Of a stretch of 64,000 nucleotides of DNA, positions 55,376 through 64,000 are shown piece by piece. The stretch covers positions 124,001 to 188,000 of the forward strand of contig NZ_ARYN01000002.1 in assembly GCF_002094855.1 (NCBI RefSeq), given 5' to 3'. Below the pieces are notes generated by a model that worked only from the letters and a program-made list of their open reading frames with translations, was not told the DNA's origin and made no database searches. This DNA comes from Zunongwangia atlantica 22II14-10F7 (GTDB lineage Bacteria > Bacteroidota > Bacteroidia > Flavobacteriales > Flavobacteriaceae). Positions within the stretch are counted from its first letter, which is position 1; each line of letters starts with the position of its first letter. A program made the translations under genes and the position numbers.

Positions 55376-57676
55376 TTAGCTTTTTATGGTGTTGTGCACC
55401 TCAATCACTTCTCCGTTTAATAATACGGTCATTGGCTCGTTTCCATCTACAGAAAATGTAGTTTCATTTTTACCAATATTGATCCTTAGGATCTGGTTTC
55501 TAAAATTCACTTTAAAACTGAAACTGTTCCATTGCTCCGGCAATTGCGGCGCAAAAGACAATTTTTCATCTACCACACGCATTCCGCCAAAACCTTCTAC
55601 AATGCTCATCCAGGTTCCCGCCATACTGGTAATGTGGCAACCTTCTTTTACTTCGTGATTATAATCGTCCAGGTCTAATCGAGAAGTTCTTAAGTAAAAA
55701 GTATAAGCCTGCTCCATTCTACCCAATTTCGCTGCCTGAATGCTGTGTACGCAAGGCGACAACGAAGATTCGTGAACAGTAATTGGTTCGTAGAAATCGA
55801 AGTGTTTTTCTAAATTTTCTTCGGAAAAATGATCTTCAAAGAAATAGAATCCCTGAAGCACATCGGCCTGTTTGATATAACAACTTCTTAGAATGCGATC
55901 CCAACTCCAATTTTGGTTAATTGGGCGCTGTTTTTTGGTAAGCGTACTCACCGGCTCGATCTCTTTATCTAAGAAACCATCCTGCTGAAGATAAACACCT
56001 AATTCTTCAGAATATGGGAAATACATATTTTCAGCTACGTCTTTCCATTTGGCAATTTCTTCAGCATCTAAACTGGTTTTAGCCATAATTCGAGAATGAT
56101 CTTCAGCAAATTCCGCTTTAATTTTCTCGATATTTTCGATACAATATTCGATACACCATTTTGCCAAATAGTTAGTGTACCAGTTGTTATTTACGTTGTT
56201 TTCGTATTCGTTTGGCCCGGTAACACCAAGGATCACATATTTATTTTTGCTTTTACTGAAGTTTGCTCGCTGTTGCCAGAATCTAGCAATCGCGATCATT
56301 ACTTCAAGCCCCATTTCTGGCACATAACTGTAATCTCCCGTAAATCGAACGTAGTTGTAGATCGCAAAAACCATCGCACCATTACGGTGAATTTCTTCAA
56401 AAGTGATCTCCCACTCGTTATGACTTTCTTCCCCATTCATAGTTACCATAGGGTAGAGTGCCGCACCATTAGTAAAACCTAATTTTTGTGCATTTTCTTT
56501 CGCTTTTTCTAAATGGTTGTAACGATAGGTCAATAGATTTCTAGCTACCTGCTGATCTTTGGTCGCCATATAAAACGGAATACAATACGCCTCGGTATCC
56601 CAATAGGTACTACCGCCATATTTCTCGCCGGTAAATCCTTTTGGACCAATATTTAATCGCTCGTCTTTCCCTAAATATGTTTGATTTAGCTGAAAAATAT
56701 TAAAACGAATTCCCTGTTGTGCTTTTACATCACCATCGATCGTGATATCTGCCATTTCCCAGATCTTCGCCCAGGCTTCTTTTTGCTCCTGAAGCAATGC
56801 CGAAAAACCAGATTTTGTAGCTTTTTGAAGCACATTTTTTGCGGCTTCAATCAATGAATCCTGACTGTGATTCATATCAGTTACATAGCCGGCATATTTT
56901 TGAAGAGCAATTTTCTCTCCTTTATTTACTTTAACTGAATATGAAATACTTACCTGATCATCTGCTTTTTCTACTTCACCTTCAACCTGAAGTTTTTCAC
57001 CATTCAAAGTGATTTCAGATTGCATATAAGTACCTACGTGATATTCGGTTTTCAAAGTTTTAGAAACCACAAAAGCCTGCTCGTTTTCAGCTTTAACAGC
57101 TAAAGTTTCCCAAAAACGCTCTTCCCAGTTAGCGTCACGGTTGGTGATCCCTCCATCTAGATACGGAGTAAATTTTACTACAGCATCTGCATTAAGCAAC
57201 TCAACTTCGTAATTTATAGCACCTAACTCGTCATCTACGATAGAAAGAAAACGGGTTGCCGTAACTTTTACTTCAAGATCGTTTGGCATCACCGCCACAA
57301 AACTTCTTTGGTGATAGCCTTCCTTCATATTTAGTTCACGCACAAAATCTTTAACCTCTTTACAAGTATTAAGATCTAAAGCTTCTTCGTTTATAGAAAC
57401 ATTAATTCCTATCCAGTTAGGCGCATTTAAAACTTTAGCGAAATATTCGGGATAGCCGTTTTTCCACCAACCCACTTTTGTTTTATCGGGGTAAAAAACA
57501 CCGGCGATATAATTCCCCTGAAAAGTATCGCCAGAATATTGCTCTTCAAAATTGGCACGTTGCCCCATAGCACCATTACCAATACTGAATAAACTTTCTG
57601 AAGATTCTACGTGCGCGGCATCAAAACCTTCTTCTATAATGGACCATTCATCTGGTTTAATATAATCCTGATTCAT
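55376..57676 (-). CDS. GH65 glycoside phosphorylase (maltose phosphorylase type)
   Basis: A 766-residue cytoplasmic enzyme, typical of GH65 disaccharide phosphorylases: the N-terminal beta domain begins EWSIIEEGFDAAHVESSESLFSIGNGAMGQRANFEEQ in part, the barrel carries KGFTGEKYGGSTYWDTEAYCIPFY, and the catalytic Glu is in VTGPNEYENNVNNNWYTN. It produces beta-glucose 1-phosphate. Maltose is the likely substrate because beta-phosphoglucomutase lies 12 bases downstream in the operon order and the locus handles starch; trehalose or kojibiose phosphorylase cannot be excluded. Confidence 0.93.
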   Translation of the reverse strand: MNQDYIKPDEWSIIEEGFDAAHVESSESLFSIGNGAMGQRANFEEQYSGDTFQGNYIAGVFYPDKTKVGWWKNGYPEYFAKVLNAPNWIGINVSINEEALDLNTCKEVKDFVRELNMKEGYHQRSFVAVMPNDLEVKVTATRFLSIVDDELGAINYEVELLNADAVVKFTPYLDGGITNRDANWEERFWETLAVKAENEQAFVVSKTLKTEYHVGTYMQSEITLNGEKLQVEGEVEKADDQVSISYSVKVNKGEKIALQKYAGYVTDMNHSQDSLIEAAKNVLQKATKSGFSALLQEQKEAWAKIWEMADITIDGDVKAQQGIRFNIFQLNQTYLGKDERLNIGPKGFTGEKYGGSTYWDTEAYCIPFYMATKDQQVARNLLTYRYNHLEKAKENAQKLGFTNGAALYPMVTMNGEESHNEWEITFEEIHRNGAMVFAIYNYVRFTGDYSYVPEMGLEVMIAIARFWQQRANFSKSKNKYVILGVTGPNEYENNVNNNWYTNYLAKWCIEYCIENIEKIKAEFAEDHSRIMAKTSLDAEEIAKWKDVAENMYFPYSEELGVYLQQDGFLDKEIEPVSTLTKKQRPINQNWSWDRILRSCYIKQADVLQGFYFFEDHFSEENLEKHFDFYEPITVHESSLSPCVHSIQAAKLGRMEQAYTFYLRTSRLDLDDYNHEVKEGCHITSMAGTWMSIVEGFGGMRVVDEKLSFAPQLPEQWNSFSFKVNFRNQILRINIGKNETTFSVDGNEPMTVLLNGEVIEVHNTIKS

Positions 57677-57688
57677 TGCTGATATTAT

Positions 57689-58345
57689 TTATTTTTGGAG
57701 TAGATTTTTTAAAAATTCGATCGAGATCTCTGTAAAATCAGTGAAGATATAATCGGCTTCGTGAAGCGTTTTTTCTTCACCAATTCCAATGCTTGTCATT
57801 TCACCTTTGTTAGCTGCCTGTACTCCGGCAACCGAATCTTCAAAAACGATACAGTTTTGCGGAGCCACATTCAGTTTTTCAGCAGCAATCAAGAAAACTT
57901 CGGGATCTGGTTTGGCTTTGCTAACATCTGTACCATCTACAATTGCAGAAAAACCATCTTTTAAATCGATTTTCTCTAAAATATGACGTGCATTTTTACT
58001 GGCCGATCCTAGTGCATAAAGAATGTTATTTTCTTCAAGATAATCCAGTACTTTTTGCACTCCCGGAAGTACCTCTCCTTTATCCATCTCATTTACATAA
58101 GACAGGTAATTCTCGTTCTTTAACTGCATTTGGCGATTAAATTCTTCTTCTGAAAGTTCTTTGTTCCCCCAATTCAGTATTTTTTTAAGCGAATCTACCC
58201 GGCTCACTCCTTTTAATTCTTCATTTTGCTCTTTGGTAAAATCGAAACCCAGATCATTAGCCAGTTTCTTCCAGGCTAAAAAATGAAACTTTGCAGTATC
58301 TACGATTACACCATCAAGATCGAATATGATAGCTTTTTGACTCAT
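57689..58345 (-). CDS. pgmB: Beta-phosphoglucomutase (HAD superfamily)
   Basis: Converts beta-glucose 1-phosphate from the GH65 enzyme to glucose 6-phosphate. HAD motif I FDLDGVIVDTAKFHFLAWK has the two catalytic aspartates; ALGSASKNARHILEKIDL is motif II and PDPEVFLIAA with EDSVAGVQAANKGEM motifs III and IV. 218 residues, normal for this enzyme. Placed between the sugar transporter and the phosphorylase, with which it forms a functional pair. Confidence 0.95.
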   Translation of the reverse strand: MSQKAIIFDLDGVIVDTAKFHFLAWKKLANDLGFDFTKEQNEELKGVSRVDSLKKILNWGNKELSEEEFNRQMQLKNENYLSYVNEMDKGEVLPGVQKVLDYLEENNILYALGSASKNARHILEKIDLKDGFSAIVDGTDVSKAKPDPEVFLIAAEKLNVAPQNCIVFEDSVAGVQAANKGEMTSIGIGEEKTLHEADYIFTDFTEISIEFLKNLLQK

Positions 58346-58369
58346 TTTAGTAGTATGTTTCTTGAATTC

Positions 58370-59737
58370 TTAGTTAGTAGCATTCGATGAGACTTCTTCG
58401 TCTACGTCATCTATTCTTAGGGTAAGTATCGCCGCAATTATAAATGCCACGCCACTCATCATTAGTGCATAAATAGGATCACCGCCATAAAGGTATTTTA
58501 CCATTGGCCCGCCTATTAACGCATTGATTATTTGAGGCACAACAATAAAAAAGTTGAAAATCCCCATGTAAACCCCCATTTTTCGAGGTGGTATCGCTCC
58601 GGCTAAAATAGCATACGGCATCGCCAGAATACTCGCCCAAGCAACACCAACACCAATCATACTTAAGATTACCCAATTTTCATCGGGCATTACATAAATG
58701 GAAAGCAAACCTGCCCCACCAATAAGTAATGAAATGATGTGTGTTTTTTTACGGCCTACTTTTTTGGCAATTACCGGTAAGAAAAACGCGAAGACAGCAG
58801 AAACGGCATTATAAACTCCAAATAAGATTCCAACCCAATCCCCAGCATCCTGGTAAGTTTCACTGCTGGAATCTGAAAGTGGTAATCCATAGATATGATG
58901 TGCTATGGCCGGAGTAGCAAATACCCACATTCCGAACAATCCAAACCAGGAGAAAAACTGCACCCAGCTTAACTGGCGCATAGTATGAGGCATTTTTACA
59001 AAATCTGTAAAAATATCAGTGATCTTAGATTTCTCTTCATCTGGAACAATGTCACCAGTTTTATCTTCCTGTGCATGAAAATGCTCTAATTCTTCAGGGC
59101 TATATTCTTTAGTAGTAAATACTGTAATTAAGATACTTACTATTAAAACAACAGCCCCAATGATAAAAGATAATAGAAGATTTAAAGGAATTTCACCTTC
59201 CGCAGCTCTATTCGAAAACCCAAACCAATTGGTTAAAACATAAGGTAACCACGAGCCAACTACAGCGCCTATCCCAATTAATACCGTTTGAATACTAAAA
59301 CCTAAGGTTCGCTGATCGCTTGGAAGATTATCGGCTACTAAAGCTCTAAATGGTTCCATGGCTACATTAAAAGATGCGTCCATAATCATTAGCATCCCGG
59401 CACCAACCCATAAAGAAGGCATAATTGCAGTAAACAAGTCGGCATTTGGCATTAACACCAAACCAATAGCGGCTAATATTCCACCTGTTAGAAAAAAGGG
59501 ACGACGTCTACCCAATTTGGTCCAGGTACGATCACTATAATAACCAATAATAGGTTGTACGATCAAACCTGTAACAGGAGCGACGATCCAAAACCATGAG
59601 AGATGCTCGACCTCTGCACCAAAAACCTGAAGGATACGGCTGGCATTTGCATTTTGTAATGCGAATCCCATTTGAATCCCGAGAAATCCGAATGTCATAT
59701 TCCAGATCTCCCAGAAACTTAATTTGCGTTTCTGCAT
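58370..59737 (-). CDS. MFS sugar transporter, SLC45/sucrose-type
   Basis: Twelve-helix major facilitator protein of 455 residues. It starts LSFWEIWNMTFGFLGIQMG, and the loop 2-3 motif GYYSDRTWTKLGRRRPFF is the classic RxxxGRRRP seen in SLC45 and sucrose symporters. An acidic loop (LEHFHAQEDKTGDIVPDEEKS) separates the halves. It likely imports maltose or maltodextrins into the cytoplasm for the GH65 phosphorylase. It is the first gene of the operon, with an inverted repeat at its start codon (see regulatory site). Confidence 0.9.
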   Translation of the reverse strand: MQKRKLSFWEIWNMTFGFLGIQMGFALQNANASRILQVFGAEVEHLSWFWIVAPVTGLIVQPIIGYYSDRTWTKLGRRRPFFLTGGILAAIGLVLMPNADLFTAIMPSLWVGAGMLMIMDASFNVAMEPFRALVADNLPSDQRTLGFSIQTVLIGIGAVVGSWLPYVLTNWFGFSNRAAEGEIPLNLLLSFIIGAVVLIVSILITVFTTKEYSPEELEHFHAQEDKTGDIVPDEEKSKITDIFTDFVKMPHTMRQLSWVQFFSWFGLFGMWVFATPAIAHHIYGLPLSDSSSETYQDAGDWVGILFGVYNAVSAVFAFFLPVIAKKVGRKKTHIISLLIGGAGLLSIYVMPDENWVILSMIGVGVAWASILAMPYAILAGAIPPRKMGVYMGIFNFFIVVPQIINALIGGPMVKYLYGGDPIYALMMSGVAFIIAAILTLRIDDVDEEVSSNATN

Positions 59738-59761
59738 ATCGTAATTTTAAATGGTTACGAT
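59738..59761. promoter_or_regulatory. Inverted repeat upstream of the MFS gene
   Basis: ATCGTAA and TTACGAT are perfectly inverted with a ten-base spacer, immediately upstream of the transporter start codon (on the minus strand). It may be an operator for the downstream LacI or for another regulator, but its half sites differ from those of the palindrome near susC. Only its symmetry supports it. Confidence 0.4.
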
Positions 59762-59879
59762 AAGCACTAAGACTTATCAAAACTTAATTTAGGTAGGAAG
59801 TAAAAATATAAGTTCTGATAAATTAACTAATTTGGCGATAAAGATAGCTAATAATTTAAAAATTACGCCATTAAAATTG

Positions 59880-60899
59880 TTATTTTGTAGATTCTCGCTC
59901 AATTAAACCAGTTTCCACAATGATTGTTTTGTAGCTTTCTTCCTCATTTGGAGACTTTTCTAACTTCTCTATAAGCAAGCGCGCTGCTTCTTCGCCCATT
60001 CGGCTTCCGTGCTGACTAATAGTTGTTAGACTAGGAATAAACCGCTTGGATAATTCTCCATCGGTAAAGCCTATTACCTGAACATCATCAGGAACTTTTT
60101 GTCCTTTATCTCGCACTGCTCGAACGGCAGCCGCAGCAAAATGTTCGTTTACCGCAAATAGAGCATCAAAATCTGATTCTTTCACAAATGCTGAAATCTC
60201 ACTCTCTATATTATCCATATTCTCTATTTTGAGAATACTTTTTTGATTTACATTAAATCCGTTTTCCTGAAGTGCTTCTGTATATCCCTGGGTTCTTAAT
60301 TTCCCTACACTAATATAATCTACTGTAGAAATGATACCAATATTCTTCGCCCCTTTATCAATTAGACATTGAACGGCCTTTTTTGCTCCTTTTACATCAT
60401 CAATAATTACTTTATCTGAAGGAACTTCTTCTACAGAACGATCAAAAAGTACCAAAGGCATTCCTTGATTAACCACTTCGATCAAATGATGATAATCACC
60501 TTTTTGCATGGTTTCTTTAGCAACTGAAAGTATGAATCCGTCGATACTACCATTGGCTAGCATCTCCATATTCAGCACTTCTTTATCAAAACTGTTATCT
60601 GAAAGGCATACAATTACGCTATAACCCTTTTCATTGGCGACATGTTCTATCCCACTAATAACGGTTGTAAAAAAATGATGTACAATTTCAGGAATTACAA
60701 CTCCAATCGTTTTTGTCTTTCTATTTTTAAGACTTAAGGCAATATTATTAGGCTTATAATTGTACAATTTGGCAAAAGCCTGCACTTTTTGCCTTGTATC
60801 TTCTCCAATTTCAGGACTATCCCTTAAAGATTTTGAAACTGTTGAAATTGATACGTCTAATTCTTTCGCTATTTGCTTTAAAGTAAGTTTTGGCCTCAT
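59880..60899 (-). CDS. LacI-family transcriptional regulator
   Basis: A 339-residue regulator: N-terminal helix-turn-helix LTLKQIAKELDVSISTVSKSLRDSPEIGEDTRQKV at residues 4-40 in part, then the hinge (KPNNIALSLKNRKTKTIGVVIPEI) and a periplasmic-binding-protein-like sensor domain. It should bind a maltose- or trehalose-related effector and control the sus-like genes. It starts 240 bases from the divergent susC gene; the perfect palindrome in between is its best operator candidate. The gene after it, the MFS transporter, is 142 bases away. Confidence 0.92.
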   Translation of the reverse strand: MRPKLTLKQIAKELDVSISTVSKSLRDSPEIGEDTRQKVQAFAKLYNYKPNNIALSLKNRKTKTIGVVIPEIVHHFFTTVISGIEHVANEKGYSVIVCLSDNSFDKEVLNMEMLANGSIDGFILSVAKETMQKGDYHHLIEVVNQGMPLVLFDRSVEEVPSDKVIIDDVKGAKKAVQCLIDKGAKNIGIISTVDYISVGKLRTQGYTEALQENGFNVNQKSILKIENMDNIESEISAFVKESDFDALFAVNEHFAAAAVRAVRDKGQKVPDDVQVIGFTDGELSKRFIPSLTTISQHGSRMGEEAARLLIEKLEKSPNEEESYKTIIVETGLIERESTK

Positions 60900-60938
60900 A
60901 AAATTCGGTCTACATGATTTCGCGCTCTTCTTCTATTC

Positions 60939-60946
60939 CAAAAATA
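60939..60946 (-). promoter_or_regulatory. Candidate -7 element for lacI
   Basis: TATTTTTG on the minus strand, 40 bases before the lacI start, is a full match to TAnnTTTG. No clear TTTG lies 19-21 bases upstream (an ATTG is about 36 away), so the promoter is incomplete on the evidence seen. Confidence 0.35.
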
Positions 60947-61011
60947 CTATAAAATGATGGTTTGGTTTGCGATTTAGGCAATTTAAACCCGGAAAATAGA
61001 AAAGTTTTCAA

Positions 61012-61029
61012 CACTACAACGTTGTAGTG
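61012..61029. promoter_or_regulatory. Perfect 18-bp palindrome, likely LacI-family operator
   Basis: CACTACAACGTTGTAGTG is perfectly self-complementary with a central CG, the symmetry and size of LacI/GalR operators. It lies between the divergent lacI and susC genes, about 110 bases before the susC start. Binding there could control both directions; autoregulation is plausible. Confidence 0.75.
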
Positions 61030-61139
61030 AGTGTTTGTTGAGATATCCTCAAAAAAAGAACTTAAAAATTATATAATTTTAACCTCAGGAAGTAAAAATA
61101 TAAAGTTTATAATCTAAGTAAAATTCAATAGGGAAATTT

Positions 61140-64000
61140 ATGAGAACATTAATTAAAAGCACATTGTTTTTGCTGCTTATGCTGCCGATGAGCTTTTTTG
61201 CCCAAAATTCCGTTTCTGGAACGGTTTCTGAAACCGCAACCGGAATGCCGGTGCCTGGAGCAAACGTGATTGTAAAAGGAACCAGCAATGGAACCATTAC
61301 AGACTTTGATGGTTTATACACTATCGAAAACCTTGTAGTGGGTGATACCATCGCTTTTTCATTTTTAGGATTCTCTACTAAAGAGGTCGAATTCACAGGA
61401 CAGCAAACAATAGATGTACAGTTAGACGAAGACCAGGCTACTTTAGATGAAGTAGTTGTGGTTGGATATGGTACCGTTCGTAAAAAAGATGCAACAGGTG
61501 CCGTAAATCAGGTTTCTACTGAAGATTTTAACCAGGGACAGGTAAACACTGCAGGACAGTTAATCACTGGTAAGATCGCCGGTGTTACCGTGACTTCAGG
61601 TGGTGGAGCCCCTGGTGAGGGACAAAGTATCAATATTCGTGGTATTGGATCTATTTCTTTAAATAGTTCTCCTCTTTACGTAGTAGATGGAATTCCATTA
61701 GACAACAGCAATGTTGGTGGATCTAGAAACCCGTTAGATTTCATTAATCCAAATGATATCGAGAGCATGACCGTTCTAAAAGATGCTTCTTCTACAGCGA
61801 TCTATGGTTCTCGTGCTGCCAATGGTGTAGTTTTAATTACTACTAAAAAAGGTAAAGGACAGGAATTTAAATTCAACTACTCTGGTAACACAACAGTGTC
61901 AAGACCTACAAATTATGTAGATGTAATGAATGCTGATGAGTTTAGAGCATTGGTAAACGAGGTTGGGAACGAAGCAGCTATCGAAAGACTAGGTGATGCT
62001 AACATAAATTGGCAGGAAGAAATCTATTCTGAAGCAATAGGATTTGATCACAATTTAAGTACTACCGGAAACATTGGTGGATTTATGCCAACTCGTGCTT
62101 CAGTTGGGTATACAGATCAGGATGGAATTTTATCTGGTGATAACTTTTCCAGAACAACAGGATCTGTAAGCTTAAGGCCAAGTTTTATGGATGGTCATTT
62201 GAAATTTGAGCTTAACGGACGTGGAATGTATACTGAAAATACGTTCGCAAACCGTGATGCGATTGGAACATCTGTAGATTACGATCCTACACAGCCTATT
62301 TATGATCCAAACTCTCCATTTAGTAACTATAATTCATGGTTAGTATATAGTGAGGAAGCAGATAGATATGCTTTAAACAACCTGGCTCCTGTCAACCCAA
62401 TTGCACTGATTAACGAAAAAGATGATTCTGCTGAAGTTCGTCGTTTTATAGGAAATGCAAAAGTTGACTATAAACTACACTTTTTCCCAGAGATCACAGC
62501 GACTGTTAACGTTGGACTAGATAGAACTAATAGTCATGGTAGAACGATAGTTTCAGAAAATATGCCATCTTCTCAGTTAGATTGGAATGGCTCATACTCA
62601 AATTATACGAATAACTCTACTAATAAACTTTTCGATGCTTATTTAACTTACGATAATGATTTTGATGACCACAGTTTGAACGCTGTTTTGGGATATTCTT
62701 ATCAGAGTTTCGAAAACGATAACTACAGTTTTGATAGTGAAGCTGCAGAAGAAGGAAACGATGCAGAATTTATCGATAAATGGAGAAGTACATTACTATC
62801 ATATTTTGGTAGAGCAAATTATAACTATGCAGATCGTTACTTAGTAACTGCAACTTTAAGAGCTGACGCTTCTTCTAAATTAAATCCAGATGATCGTTGG
62901 GGATACTTTCCTTCTTTTGCTGTAGCCTGGAATATTAATAACGAAGAATTCTTTAATTCTAATACTGTAGATCAATTAAAACTTCGTGTAGGTTATGGTG
63001 AGATCGCAAACGTAAATGGTCTTGGAGATTATCTTTTCTTAACGAAATATACAGGTTCAAGATCTAATGCATATTATCAATTTGGACAATCATATTACCA
63101 AACTTACCGTCCAGAAGCTTATAACGAAGACCTTAGATGGGAAGTTGGAAAAACTTTAAATGCCGGTTTAGATTATTCATTCTTTAATAGCAGAATCTCT
63201 GGATCTATCAACGCATATCTTAAGAGAACAGAAGATATGATTAGCTACGTAACGGTAGATCCATTTACTAACTTTTCTAATGGTATCGATAAGAACATTG
63301 GAGACATGGAAAACAGAGGTGTTGAATTCGAATTAAATGTAGTTCCTGTACAAACCGATGATTTTAAATGGAGTATTGGCTACAATATCGCTTATAACGA
63401 TAATGAGATCACCAATTTACCAGACCAGGTAGAGACTGGTGGAATCAATGGAGGTACTGGTAATAATATCCAATTACACAAAGAAGGATATTCTCCTTTT
63501 AGCTACTGGGTTTACAAACAGGTTTATGATGAAGCGGGAAGACCAATCGAAGGTGCTTATGTAGATCGTAATGGTGACAACCAGATCAACGATGAAGATA
63601 AATATTTATACAAGGATCCTTTTGCAGATATCACTATGGGATTAAATACCAATGTTAGTTTTAAGAATTGGGATCTAGCGGTTGTATCTAGAGCTAGTTT
63701 AGGAAACTATGCATATAACAATATGGCTTCTGCAAAATCTTATGAGATAAGAGCTACAGAGAATAGTATTCTAACAAATCTACATAGAGATTACTTTAAT
63801 ACTGGTTTCCAAAGTTTAACTGAAACTAATCTACAAAGTGATTACTATGTACAAGATGCGTCTTTCTTCAAATTAGACAATATCACACTAGGATATACTT
63901 TCGATCAAATCTTTGAAGAATCTACACTACGTCTTTATGGTACAGCGCAAAACGTGCTTATCGTGACAGACTATGATGGTCTTGATCCAGAAATTAATGG
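61140..64000 (+). CDS. SusC/RagA-family TonB-dependent outer membrane transporter, 3'-truncated
   Basis: Begins RTLIKSTLFLLLMLPMSFFAQ (signal peptide, cleaved after FAQ) and then has the carboxypeptidase D-like repeat NSVSGTVSETATGMPVPGANVIVKGTSNG, the TonB-box region LDEVVVVGYGTVRKKDATG and the plug domain with the SusC signature LKDASSTAIYGSRAANGV at about residues 212-229. The barrel begins after this and is not complete within the window (about 950 codons visible). It should import maltooligosaccharides in complex with a SusD protein, presumably encoded just downstream. It is divergent from the maltose operon and next to the palindromic operator. Confidence 0.96.
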   Translation, partial: MRTLIKSTLFLLLMLPMSFFAQNSVSGTVSETATGMPVPGANVIVKGTSNGTITDFDGLYTIENLVVGDTIAFSFLGFSTKEVEFTGQQTIDVQLDEDQATLDEVVVVGYGTVRKKDATGAVNQVSTEDFNQGQVNTAGQLITGKIAGVTVTSGGGAPGEGQSINIRGIGSISLNSSPLYVVDGIPLDNSNVGGSRNPLDFINPNDIESMTVLKDASSTAIYGSRAANGVVLITTKKGKGQEFKFNYSGNTTVSRPTNYVDVMNADEFRALVNEVGNEAAIERLGDANINWQEEIYSEAIGFDHNLSTTGNIGGFMPTRASVGYTDQDGILSGDNFSRTTGSVSLRPSFMDGHLKFELNGRGMYTENTFANRDAIGTSVDYDPTQPIYDPNSPFSNYNSWLVYSEEADRYALNNLAPVNPIALINEKDDSAEVRRFIGNAKVDYKLHFFPEITATVNVGLDRTNSHGRTIVSENMPSSQLDWNGSYSNYTNNSTNKLFDAYLTYDNDFDDHSLNAVLGYSYQSFENDNYSFDSEAAEEGNDAEFIDKWRSTLLSYFGRANYNYADRYLVTATLRADASSKLNPDDRWGYFPSFAVAWNINNEEFFNSNTVDQLKLRVGYGEIANVNGLGDYLFLTKYTGSRSNAYYQFGQSYYQTYRPEAYNEDLRWEVGKTLNAGLDYSFFNSRISGSINAYLKRTEDMISYVTVDPFTNFSNGIDKNIGDMENRGVEFELNVVPVQTDDFKWSIGYNIAYNDNEITNLPDQVETGGINGGTGNNIQLHKEGYSPFSYWVYKQVYDEAGRPIEGAYVDRNGDNQINDEDKYLYKDPFADITMGLNTNVSFKNWDLAVVSRASLGNYAYNNMASAKSYEIRATENSILTNLHRDYFNTGFQSLTETNLQSDYYVQDASFFKLDNITLGYTFDQIFEESTLRLYGTAQNVLIVTDYDGLDPEIN

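Noticed and set aside
56096-56482. 128-residue plus-strand frame opposite the GH65 gene
   Set aside because: Antisense to a well-supported gene, with no recognisable domain or signal.
59738-59879. GH operon promoter with TTTG/TAnnTTTG
   Set aside because: TTTG-like and TAAC-like pieces occur, but none has both elements at correct spacing, so no promoter was called.

Overview
The window looks like a chromosome segment of a marine-type Flavobacteriaceae bacterium (Bacteroidota). I infer this from the low G+C content, the scarcity of Shine-Dalgarno sequences, candidate promoters of the Bacteroidota type (TTTG near -33, TAnnTTTG near -7), the arginine operon built around an N-acyl-ornithine transcarbamylase, and a SusC-type starch locus. 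A Gramella/Zunongwangia-like genus would fit but I cannot prove it. No rRNA, tRNA, CRISPR array, transposase or phage gene was recognised.

Layout. 1-9.5 kb: mixed housekeeping and accessory genes (5'-truncated L-serine dehydratase, acetyltransferase, CPBP membrane protease, NTF2-like secreted protein, GH18 chitinase, two tiny overlapping membrane ORFs, panB, cupin, ASCH protein, RluA-type pseudouridine synthase, GH15 glucoamylase-like enzyme). 9.5-12 kb: DMT transporter and a conserved helical protein. 12-16.5 kb: leuA-leuC-leuD-leuB on the plus strand, closed by a strong terminator. 16.5-26.7 kb (minus): a complete arginine operon (GNAT/argA candidate, argG, argC, proC, argD, argF', argB, argE', argH, then a second GNAT). 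26.7-34 kb (minus): ilvD-ilvB-ilvN-ilvC-ilvA. 34-38.1 kb: GNAT-nitrilase fusion and a four-gene cluster with a histidine kinase and response regulator. 38.3-42 kb: 5-oxoprolinase genes pxpA-pxpB-pxpC with an Nramp transporter. 42-49.6 kb: DUF2891 lipoprotein, a thioredoxin-fold lipoprotein, comM, a BadF-type kinase, gapA and pfkA. 49.6-64 kb: a maltose/starch locus (two GH13, GH97, GH65 phosphorylase, beta-phosphoglucomutase, sugar MFS transporter, LacI regulator) divergent from a susC gene that runs off the end.

The most interesting observation is regulatory. Upstream of the ilv operon there is a 21-codon ORF ending in an isoleucine-rich stretch (6 Ile, 1 Val, 1 Leu), followed by a pause-type hairpin and then an intrinsic terminator, all before ilvD. 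Upstream of the arginine operon there is a 47-codon ORF that ends in Arg-Arg-Arg-Arg-Thr-Pro-Arg-Arg, followed by mutually complementary segments that could form alternative helices. Both look like ribosome-mediated attenuators, in which stalling at the codons for the pathway end product would decide whether transcription continues. The leucine operon has no such leader and its LeuA lacks the usual C-terminal feedback domain.

Other points of note: a transcarbamylase with Ala at the position that distinguishes acetyl- from succinyl-ornithine enzymes; a candidate N-acetylglutamate synthase with a four-cysteine tail; three copies of a palindromic repeat inside operons; a remnant of the comM 3' end duplicated on the far side of a thioredoxin-lipoprotein gene; and a perfect 18-bp palindrome that is a likely LacI-family operator between lacI and susC. 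All functional statements are from reading the sequence; no database search was run.
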